12,451 nucleotides of DNA. It comes from a bacterium (GTDB lineage Bacteria; NPL-UPA2; JAUVJM01). The stretch's first letter is position 1; the number at the start of each line of letters is the position of its first letter. The position numbers and the translations under genes are program-made. This document shows, piece by piece, positions 7,567 through 12,451 of this stretch. Location of the stretch: NCBI GenBank assembly GCA_030596585.1, contig JAUVJM010000033.1:1-12451 (forward strand), in the 5' to 3' direction. The notes below the pieces were generated by a model. The model was not told the DNA's origin and searched no databases. It was given only the letters and a program-made list of their open reading frames with translations.

Positions 7567-9654
7567 TTAGGAGGATTTTGTCTGCACGGCTTTCGAGCTG
7601 AGGTTGATGCGGCCCTGATTGTCAATCGAAATGACTTTCACATCGACTTCATCTCCGAGCTTCAGTACATCCTCTACTTTCTTCACGCGGTAATCGGCAA
7701 GCTGGGAAATGTGAACAAGTCCTTCCTGTCCGGGCAGAACTTCAACAAAAGCCCCAAAATCCATAATCCGTTTGACTTTGCCGTGGTAGATTTTGCCAAC
7801 TTCCGCTTCAGCTGCCAGGGCTTCAACCATCTGGATAGCTTCACGGACTTTAGCTTCATCAGGTGATGCTATGGATACTGTGCCGTCATCTTCGATGTTA
7901 ATCTCAGCTCCTGTTTTGGCAATAATGCCTTTTATCGTCTTTCCTGACGGGCCGATTATAAGCCCGATTTTGCTGGTTTTCACTTTGATTGTGACAATAC
8001 GCGGCGCATAGACAGAGATTTCATCGCGGGGAGCGGAAATAACGGCGGTCATCTTGTCAATTATGCTGAGGCGCGCTTTCAAGGATGCCTCGAGAATTCT
8101 ACCTATGGCGTCGCAGCTTATACCCGTTATTTTCATATCCATCTGGATAGCAGTGATCCCTGTCTTTGTTCCCGCTATCTTGAAGTCCATATCTCCCAGA
8201 TGGTCTTCCAATCCCATGATGTCCGTCAGGAGAACTTCTTCGTTTTCTCCCTTAATCATTCCCATTGCGATGCCGCCGACAGGCGTTTTTATAGGCACAC
8301 CTGCATCCATCAAAGCCAGACATCCGGCGCAAACCGTTGCCATTGAGGATGACCCGTTTGACTCAAGAATATCCGAAACGATGCGGATGGTGTAAGGGAA
8401 CTCTTCGTTTGGCGGCAGGACCGGCTTCAGAGCTTTTTCAGCCAGAGCGCCGTGCCCCACCTCTCTGCGGCTCGTGCCACGGATGGGTTTTATCTCTCCG
8501 ACGCTGAACGGAGGGAAGTTGTAATGTAACATGAAACTTTTGGATGATTCTCCTCTCAGCTCGTCCAGCCTCTGTTCATCTTGTGCCGTGCCGAGAGTTG
8601 CCGCTGACAGACTCTGAGTTTCGCCTCTGGTGAAAAGCGCCGAGCCGTGCGTTCTGGGAAGCACACCCACCTCGCAGCTCACGGGTCTGATTTCTTCAGG
8701 AGATCTCCCGTCTGCTCTTTTGTGGCTGGTCAGGATTTGTTCTCTGACCAGGTCCTTCTCCATTTCTTCAAGGACAGTCCTTATGTCGAGAATTTTGGAT
8801 TCGTCTTCTTCTTCAAGGTGCTCGGATGTCCGGGAGAGAAGGGTTTCCATGAAAGCTTCCCGCATGTCTTTGTCGGGTATCGCAAGCACCCCTCCAATTT
8901 CTCCTTTTGCGAATTCTTTCACAGCCTGTCGCAGTTCATCTTCAACCTGCACGAGTTCTACCTTTCTTTTCTCCTTGCCGCATTTTTCTTTGAGTTCCCT
9001 GACGAGTGAGGCGACGCGGACGGCTGCTTCCAGTCCGAGCTTGATAGCTTCGAGCGCGTGTTCTTCCTTAGCTTCTTTTGCGCCTCCTTCAACCATGATA
9101 ATGGCATTTTCTGTCCCGGCAACTACCATGTTTAAGTCGCCATTGTCAATCTGCTCGTGGGTTGGGAAAATGACGTATTCACCGTTGGTTTTTCCCACTC
9201 TCACAGCGCCGACGACTTCAGGAAAGGGAACGTCCGATAGGCTCAGGGCAGCGGACGCGGCAATCAAACCCAGGACATCAGGGTCGTTTTCCTGGTCGGC
9301 TGATAGGACCATTACCATTATCTGCACCTCGTTCCGGAATCCTGGCGGAAAGAGAGGGCGTAAAGGGCGGTCAATGAGGCGGGAGCTCAGTATTTCTTTT
9401 TCGGTGGGTCTTCCCTCGCGCTTGAAGAATCCTCCAGGGATTCTACCCGCTGCATACGTTTTCTCTCTGTATTCGACGAATAGCGGAAAATAGTCTGCAT
9501 TGCGTTTCGGTCTCTCTGAGCCAACGACTGTTCCCAGCACGACCGTGTCACCGTAGCGGACAAGGGCGGTGCCGCCAGCCTGTTTTGCCATTTTACCAGT
9601 CTCGATGGAAAGTTCTCTCCCGCCGAGTTGCATCTGCACTCTTTCTATTGACAT
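7567..9654 (-). CDS. pnp: Polyribonucleotide nucleotidyltransferase (PNPase)
   Basis: The 695-residue enzyme degrades RNA from the 3' end using phosphate and is a core component of bacterial mRNA decay. From the N-terminus it has the first RNase PH-like domain (with GGFFKREGRP at about 75-84), a helical domain, and the second, catalytic RNase PH-like domain (about 310-545). The latter contains the phosphate-binding ESNGSSSMATVC (about 431-442) and GDMDFKIAGT (about 487-496) with the metal-binding acids. A KH domain (GLIIGPSGK at about 564-572) and an S1 domain (GKVKRIMDFGAFVEVLPGQEGLVH start at about 625) follow. The ATG at 9654 is chosen because GGGAG lies 8 bases upstream; the in-frame GTG at 9663 sits on top of that site. 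It follows rpsO, the classic rpsO-pnp pair. Confidence 0.98.
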   Translation of the reverse strand: MSIERVQMQLGGRELSIETGKMAKQAGGTALVRYGDTVVLGTVVGSERPKRNADYFPLFVEYREKTYAAGRIPGGFFKREGRPTEKEILSSRLIDRPLRPLFPPGFRNEVQIMVMVLSADQENDPDVLGLIAASAALSLSDVPFPEVVGAVRVGKTNGEYVIFPTHEQIDNGDLNMVVAGTENAIIMVEGGAKEAKEEHALEAIKLGLEAAVRVASLVRELKEKCGKEKRKVELVQVEDELRQAVKEFAKGEIGGVLAIPDKDMREAFMETLLSRTSEHLEEEDESKILDIRTVLEEMEKDLVREQILTSHKRADGRSPEEIRPVSCEVGVLPRTHGSALFTRGETQSLSAATLGTAQDEQRLDELRGESSKSFMLHYNFPPFSVGEIKPIRGTSRREVGHGALAEKALKPVLPPNEEFPYTIRIVSDILESNGSSSMATVCAGCLALMDAGVPIKTPVGGIAMGMIKGENEEVLLTDIMGLEDHLGDMDFKIAGTKTGITAIQMDMKITGISCDAIGRILEASLKARLSIIDKMTAVISAPRDEISVYAPRIVTIKVKTSKIGLIIGPSGKTIKGIIAKTGAEINIEDDGTVSIASPDEAKVREAIQMVEALAAEAEVGKIYHGKVKRIMDFGAFVEVLPGQEGLVHISQLADYRVKKVEDVLKLGDEVDVKVISIDNQGRINLSSKAVQTKSS

Positions 9655-9943
9655 TGTTTGCACTCCCTTCTTTCTTTGTAGTGTCTAGTAGCATCTAAGG
9701 CTTGAAAGACTATTCGATTTTACTCAAGCCCGTCATTATTCGTAGTGGCATGATTTGCTTTACCTTAAATGTGTAAATGTTCAGTGAACCGTGTCTGATA
9801 GATACTCAATTCTCGACAAGCTCGAATACTAAACCGTTTATCCTTCGAGTAAGCGAAGGCGCATCGAGAAGATGAGGTCTCGACAAGCCCCGCCTGCTGG
9901 CGGCCGCTACGGTGCAATGTCTATTGAGCATTCACACGTGATT
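9655..9943. other. rpsO-pnp intergenic region (no gene)
   Basis: No coding sequence is visible in these 289 bases. They hold the pnp ribosome binding site (GGGAG, about 8 bases before the ATG), roughly 110 bases of ordinary sequence, and then the palindromic repeat described separately. In enterobacteria the pnp leader carries a stem-loop cut by RNase III for autoregulation; the repeat-derived structures here could play a similar part, but that is inference. Confidence 0.6.
9780..9903. repeat. Composite palindromic repeat between rpsO and pnp
   Basis: The element begins TTCAGTGAACC (9780-9790), the same terminal motif as the repeat between ftsK and pgpA. TTCTCGACAAGCTCGAA (9810-9826) is the exact reverse complement of 5213-5229. 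It pairs imperfectly with CTTCGAG (9842-9848) and CATCGAGAAG (9862-9871). Next to it, CCGCC (9890-9894) and GGCGG (9899-9903) form a small GC-rich hairpin that looks like a second repeat type abutting the first. The right boundary is uncertain. Confidence 0.75.
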
Positions 9944-10213
9944 CTATTTCCTGATGCCGAGTTTGCCCACCAGGTTCAGATATCTTTCGCGGCTGCCGGA
10001 CCTGAGATAATCGAGAAGCCGTCTTCTTTGCCCGATGAGTTTGAGTAAACCCCGGCGTGAATGATGGTCTTTCTTGAAAATCCTGAAGTGTTCGGTTAGA
10101 CTGTTGATTCTTTCTGTCAAGAGAGCCACCTGCACTTCAGGGGAGCCGGTATCAGACTCATGTGTTTTGAATTTACCGATTATCTCCGTCTTTTTGTCTT
10201 TTGCAAGCGCCAT
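9944..10213 (-). CDS. rpsO: 30S ribosomal protein S15
   Basis: The 89-residue protein has exactly the standard length of bacterial S15. It shows the conserved THESDTGSPEVQVALLTERI, NSLTEHFRIFKKDHHSRRGL and VGKLGIRK-type C-terminus. S15 binds 16S rRNA helices in the central domain and starts assembly of the small-subunit platform. The ATG at 10213 is chosen because GGGAGGTG lies just upstream; an in-frame ATG at 10228 would include that site in the coding region. It is the first gene of the minus-strand block and is followed by pnp after a 289-base gap. In E. coli S15 represses its own translation through a leader structure. I see only a very short leader here if the promoter proposed upstream is right. 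Confidence 0.98.
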   Translation of the reverse strand: MALAKDKKTEIIGKFKTHESDTGSPEVQVALLTERINSLTEHFRIFKKDHHSRRGLLKLIGQRRRLLDYLRSGSRERYLNLVGKLGIRK

Positions 10214-10234
10214 AATCACACCTCCCAATGATGT

Positions 10235-10262
10235 ATTCTAATACATGTGCGGATTTTTTCAA
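10235..10262 (-). promoter_or_regulatory. Candidate rpsO promoter with overlapping dyad
   Basis: On the minus strand TTGAAA (10257-10262) and TAGAAT (10235-10240) are 16 bases apart. This would start transcription about 15 bases before the rpsO ATG. The -10 box lies inside a dyad, ATGTATT-CT-AATACAT (10231-10246), which has the shape of a repressor site. The promoter call is moderate and the operator idea is inference. Confidence 0.45.
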
Positions 10263-10569
10263 CATCTATTTCAATTTGTTTTGATAAATAGGAACTCGAT
10301 TGTATAAAAACTCCCTTTTTACGCAACCCCCGAACGCTTTCGGGACGAAGAGGCACGCACCCTGAAGGGTGCGACTACCAAGCCCAAATAAATACAGGCA
10401 GCCGCGGGCTTTAGCCTGCGTTACCTTTGGGTTTCCTTTGCCGAACTAGCCGCGTGCCTGCCAAGCCTCATTTCGGCGCGTCTTAGCATCTTATATCACA
10501 TTTCCGAGTCTTTGGGAAGAAAAAGTTGGGTTTTTCTCCTTATGACCAAGGGAATTTTAATAAACTTTG
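10263..10569. other. Intergenic region upstream of rpsO (no gene; palindromes)
   Basis: No plausible coding sequence is present. The left part is AT-rich. From about 10329 it holds three palindromes, described in the next entry, and from about 10490 it returns to AT-rich sequence without recognisable signals. It marks the border between the housekeeping block and the integron-like DNA to the right. Confidence 0.6.
10329..10431. repeat. Cluster of three different palindromic repeats
   Basis: CCCGAA-CGCT-TTCGGG occupies 10329-10344. CGCACCCT-GA-AGGGTGCG, a perfect eight-pair palindrome, occupies 10356-10373. GCGGGCT-TT-AGCCTGC, with one G-T pair, occupies 10404-10419 and is enclosed by CCCAAA (10383-10388) and TTTGGG (10426-10431). 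The second and third resemble intergenic repeats of the 'gcaccctgaagggtgc' and 'gcaggctaaagcc' types that I recall from many environmental genomes. Confidence 0.75.
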
Positions 10570-10638
10570 ACCTAACGTACGCTGTATGGTACTGTTGCGG
10601 TGTTCGATGTTCGCAGCCGCTTAGCTCAAGCGTTAGGA
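10570..10638 (+). other. attC-like integron recombination site
   Basis: The 69-base segment begins ACCTAAC (10570-10576), which fits the R'' consensus RYYYAAC. It ends GTTAGGA (10632-10638), which fits GTTRRRY except for the last base. CCTAACG (10571-10577) and CGTTAGG (10631-10637) pair perfectly. The right half, GCTTAGCTCAAGCGTTAGG, closely resembles the right half of classic attC sites such as the one after aadA1. GCGG (10597-10600) and CCGC (10617-10620) can pair as part of the L boxes. The left spacer is longer than usual, so the left half is either degenerate or this is an attI-type site. The orientation puts the following ORF in cassette register. Confidence 0.6.
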
Positions 10639-10647
10639 TTCTATAAC

Positions 10648-10836
10648 ATGAAAAAAACAGTAATCATTTTATTGGCTGTCACTTTTGGGTGGTATTTTTT
10701 CTTAACAGATGATGTTGTTAAGCTTGGTCCTGGCGTGTTGGCGCCCGACTCTCCAGAACAAGTAAAAATTGTATCTCCCATAAGCTTTCCATTCAAAGAT
10801 TATACTATAACCCCGCTAGCAAAATTTCAACATTAA
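10648..10836 (+). CDS. Small membrane-anchored protein, probably truncated, in an integron gene cassette
   Basis: The 62-residue product starts MKKTVIILLAVTFGWYFFLT, one N-terminal membrane anchor or uncleaved signal segment (about residues 4-20). A short extracytoplasmic part with GPGVLAPDSPEQ and FPFKDYTITPLAKF follows. That segment resembles the opening of a longer proteobacterial hypothetical protein family whose members, as I recall, continue with an 'ARVLS...DLALGWG' region. Here the ORF stops after KFQH, just before the next attC-like half, so it is probably a 5' fragment. A one-base shift near the end would read KFNIK, hinting at a frameshift. The ATG is 10 bases after the attC-like site, and AGGA within that site (10635-10638) serves as the ribosome binding site, typical of cassette genes. 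An ATG at 10600 in the same frame lies inside the attC-like site and is rejected. Function unknown. Confidence 0.5.
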   Translation: MKKTVIILLAVTFGWYFFLTDDVVKLGPGVLAPDSPEQVKIVSPISFPFKDYTITPLAKFQH

Positions 10837-10840
10837 AAAA

Positions 10841-10860
10841 TTCTAACAACGCACTACGCC
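10841..10860 (+). other. Possible left half of a second attC site
   Basis: TTCTAACAACGCACTACGCC directly after the small ORF resembles the left (R'') half of attC sites, although the first base is not a purine. No matching GTTRRRY right half is found before the end of the integrase gene at 10926. The site may therefore be truncated, or the resemblance may be chance. The 66 bases from 10860 to 10925 hold nothing else I recognise. Confidence 0.35.
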
Positions 10861-10925
10861 TGTTACGACCCCTGACTATTACCCGCTGTCTTTCGACATT
10901 GGCTCCAGCCGCGTATTTTTGACAT

Positions 10926-12158
10926 CTACGAATCAAGCGGGCTCTTAACGCCGAGTTTGTTTTTCTGGGCGACATGCGTGTAGATCATCGTTGTCTGCAG
11001 GTTCGCATGACCCAATAATTCCTGAATGGTTCGGATATCGTATCCCTTCTCAAGAAGATGTGTCGCAAAGCTGTGGCGCAATGTATGAATTGTAGCCCGC
11101 TTAACGATGTTTGCTTTTCGTGCCGCATCTCCAAATTTTTTCTGAAGCCTGTCAGGATAAACATGATGGCGCCGCACTGTTTTGGTTATGGGGTCAACCG
11201 AAAGAGATTGTGACGGAAATACCCACTGCCATGCCCATTCTTTGCCGGCGTTGGGATACTTCCTGCCGAGTGCGTCCGGTAAATGTACACCCGGAAGGTC
11301 ATCAGCTCTATCCCGTTCGTATAGAGCGCACACTTCTTCGAGATGTTTTTGAAGACTGTTCTTAATACTTTCAGGTAATACCGTTTGACGGTCTTTATCT
11401 CCCTTTCCCGAACGAACAGTGAGGCAATTCTGAGCAAAATCAATATCTTTTACACGCAAGTTCAAACACTCTGTCAGGCGAAGGCCGCAGCCGTAGATAA
11501 GTTTACACATAAGAAGAATGTCTCCTTGAAGATGTTCAAAAACTTGTTGTATTTCCTCTTTAGTAAGCACAACAGGAAGCCTGCGCTTATATTTTGCCCG
11601 CACGGCGCCGCCCACGTCACCAATGTCTTTGTCCAATGCGTGACGGTAGAAAAAAAGAATTGCGTTAAATGCTTGATTTTGCGTTGATGCGGAAACTTTT
11701 CGTTCAACTGCCAGATAGCTTATAAAATTCGTGAAATGGGAGTTATTCAAAGTATGCGGGGAAACACCTTTTAAATATTGGCATAGCATTCTTGCCCAGT
11801 AAAGATATGTTTTCTCGGTACTTAGTGAACGGTGGCGGAGTCGCAATGCTTTGATCATTTCATCGGCGGCCTGTTTCCACTCTGTCTCGCCATCGCTCTT
11901 CCCGGCAATGCGGTCTTCAGAATCTTTTGAGTGAAAGAAAAGATATAAACGCATAGCATCTTTTGCTTGATTTACCTGCCATTCTTCACAGGTTTTACCT
12001 ATATCGTGGGCAAATTTATCAATCTCTTTGGGGCTGACTGGATCGTTAAGTCCCTTATTATGATATGCAAAGAATCTTGATGCCCAGCTAATATAATAGG
12101 GAATTTGGCCCGTCGGCACTATTCTCGTTTTTCTTAGATATTCTTCGAATTTTTTCAT
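10926..12158 (-). CDS. intI: Integron integrase (IntI-type tyrosine recombinase) with extra N-terminal domain
   Basis: The 410-residue protein is a tyrosine recombinase with Arg227 (GCGLRLTE), a probable catalytic Lys252 (SGKGDKDR), His358-x-x-Arg361 (HTLRHSFATHLLE), His384 (LLGHANLQTT) and nucleophile Tyr393 (MIYTHV). The IntI-specific insert lies at about 290-333 (GVHLPDALGRKYPNAG, WAWQWVFP, RRHH). The end, GVKSPLDS, mirrors IntI1's GVRSPLD. IntI enzymes insert and excise gene cassettes at attI and attC sites. Residues about 98-178 (LRLRHRSLSTEKTYLYWARM, ERKVSASTQNQAFNAILFFY) are the normal core-binding domain. Residues about 1-80 look like a second, diverged copy (YYISWASRFFAY, NQAKDAMRLYLFF), which explains the length against 337 for IntI1. 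No frameshift is seen. GGGA lies 6 bases before the ATG, and promoter-like sequences are upstream. Confidence 0.95.
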   Translation of the reverse strand: MKKFEEYLRKTRIVPTGQIPYYISWASRFFAYHNKGLNDPVSPKEIDKFAHDIGKTCEEWQVNQAKDAMRLYLFFHSKDSEDRIAGKSDGETEWKQAADEMIKALRLRHRSLSTEKTYLYWARMLCQYLKGVSPHTLNNSHFTNFISYLAVERKVSASTQNQAFNAILFFYRHALDKDIGDVGGAVRAKYKRRLPVVLTKEEIQQVFEHLQGDILLMCKLIYGCGLRLTECLNLRVKDIDFAQNCLTVRSGKGDKDRQTVLPESIKNSLQKHLEEVCALYERDRADDLPGVHLPDALGRKYPNAGKEWAWQWVFPSQSLSVDPITKTVRRHHVYPDRLQKKFGDAARKANIVKRATIHTLRHSFATHLLEKGYDIRTIQELLGHANLQTTMIYTHVAQKNKLGVKSPLDS

Positions 12159-12212
12159 TGAATTCCCAGAATAATAAAAACTTATTTTTATACCGCTGCC
12201 AACTTAAGAGTA

Positions 12213-12241
12213 AGCATAGCCATGCAAACCGGAAAAGTCAA
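12213..12241 (-). promoter_or_regulatory. Candidate intI promoter (proximal)
   Basis: On the minus strand TTGACT (12236-12241) and TATGCT (12213-12218) are separated by 17 bases, a good sigma-70-type match. Transcription would begin about 48 bases ahead of the intI ATG. No LexA-like operator was recognised over it. Confidence 0.5.
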
Positions 12242-12264
12242 GCTCGTTTTTTAAAATATATTTC

Positions 12265-12294
12265 TTGACATTTTATATAATTGTTTGCTATTAT
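12265..12294 (+). promoter_or_regulatory. Candidate promoter divergent from intI (Pc-like position)
   Basis: TTGACA (12265-12270) and TATTAT (12289-12294), 18 bases apart, would fire rightwards, away from intI. This is where a cassette promoter (Pc) would be expected in a classic integron. It overlaps the minus-strand promoter candidate at 12290-12318. The base composition is very AT-rich, so chance matches are possible. Confidence 0.4.
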
Positions 12295-12318
12295 AACAAA
12301 ACAAGGGTAGCGGTTCAA
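12290..12318 (-). promoter_or_regulatory. Candidate intI promoter (distal)
   Basis: On the minus strand TTGAAC (12313-12318) and a perfect TATAAT (12290-12295) are separated by 17 bases. It faces intI and overlaps the divergent plus-strand candidate, so the two could interfere with each other. The leader to intI would be about 125 bases. Confidence 0.4.
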
Positions 12319-12327
12319 TGATGTATG

Positions 12328-12438
12328 TTCGAGCCGCAATTGCGGCTCGAATGCGGAATTGCTCGTCAATTCCAATGCCTTGTTCTCGCCGCAGGGGCTT
12401 GAACAAGTCATTGGAACGGGCAAAACCCGCTTCGCGGG
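12328..12438. repeat. Chain of four adjoining palindromes upstream of intI
   Basis: First, a perfect 24-base palindrome lies at 12328-12351, with half-site TTCGAGCCGCAA. Second, GGAATTG-CTCGT-CAATTCC lies at 12355-12373. Third, TTCCAATGCCTTGTTC (12370-12385) pairs with GAACAAGTCATTGGAA (12401-12416) with one mismatch around a 15-base loop. Fourth, CCCGC-TTC-GCGGG lies at 12426-12438. The right arm of the second overlaps the left arm of the third by TTCC (12370-12373), so those two cannot form fully at once. No R-box sequences of attC sites were found in them. Confidence 0.8.
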
Positions 12439-12451
12439 CTGCCGCCTTGCA

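Larger units (their letters stand above)
12159..12451. other. Region upstream of intI (promoters and palindromes, no gene)
   Basis: These 293 bases hold no convincing coding sequence. The first 150 are AT-rich and contain the promoter candidates listed separately. The last 125 are a chain of palindromes. In a standard integron attI and the first cassette would lie here, but I found no GTTRRRY core on the plus strand. Confidence 0.6.

Noticed and set aside
8630..9493. 287-residue plus-strand open frame inside pnp
   Set aside because: It lies antisense to a certain PNPase gene, is serine-rich and low in complexity, and has no recognisable domain; it is a shadow of the codon pattern.
10329..10431. 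CRISPR array or structured RNA
   Set aside because: The palindromes differ from one another and there are no regularly spaced identical repeats; they are separate repeat types. No tRNA or rRNA was recognised in the window.
12159..12300. LexA operator controlling intI
   Set aside because: SOS control is known for many integrases, but neither a CTGT-N8-ACAG nor another convincing LexA-type dyad was found.
12238..12423. 61-residue minus-strand open frame upstream of intI
   Set aside because: It runs through the palindromes and the promoter candidates, and has no ribosome binding site or family resemblance.

Overview
This window looks like a chromosomal segment of a Gram-negative-type bacterium from a poorly sampled lineage. 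The signs are a periplasmic DegP/HtrA-type protease, roughly 50% GC by eye, and several different palindromic repeats in the gaps between genes. The proteins are clearly bacterial, but I cannot name a phylum from them. The combination of conserved housekeeping blocks and many intergenic repeats reminds me of uncultivated groups such as Omnitrophota, which is only a guess.

From about 10213 down to position 1, everything is housekeeping genes read leftwards on the minus strand. In transcription order they are rpsO (ribosomal protein S15), pnp (polynucleotide phosphorylase), ftsK (DNA translocase), pgpA (phosphatidylglycerophosphatase A), a short cinA, thpR (2H RNA phosphodiesterase), recA, an htrA/degP-type serine protease, recX and the first 69 codons of alaS, which runs off the left edge. 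pgpA to recA is tightly packed: cinA and thpR overlap as ATGA, and thpR and recA overlap as TAATG. A protease gene separates recA from recX, which are usually adjacent. The cinA gene lacks the usual N-terminal domain.

The larger gaps (recA/htrA, ftsK/pgpA, pnp/ftsK, rpsO/pnp and upstream of rpsO) each contain palindromic repeat sequence. Several different repeat families are present. Two of the gaps share an identical 17-mer in opposite orientation.

The right fifth (about 10570 to 12451) is accessory DNA. Its main gene is an integron integrase on the minus strand (10926-12158). It has the tyrosine-recombinase catalytic residues and the IntI-specific insert, plus an extra N-terminal segment that looks like a second core-binding domain. 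Left of its 3' end is a gene-cassette-like unit on the plus strand: an attC-like site, a small membrane-anchored ORF starting 10 bases after it, and the left half of a second attC-like site. Right of its 5' end is an AT-rich region with promoter-like sequences for both strands, followed by four successive palindromes up to the window edge. The cassette lies at the 3' side of intI and reads towards it, which is not the textbook integron layout. This is the most unusual part of the window.
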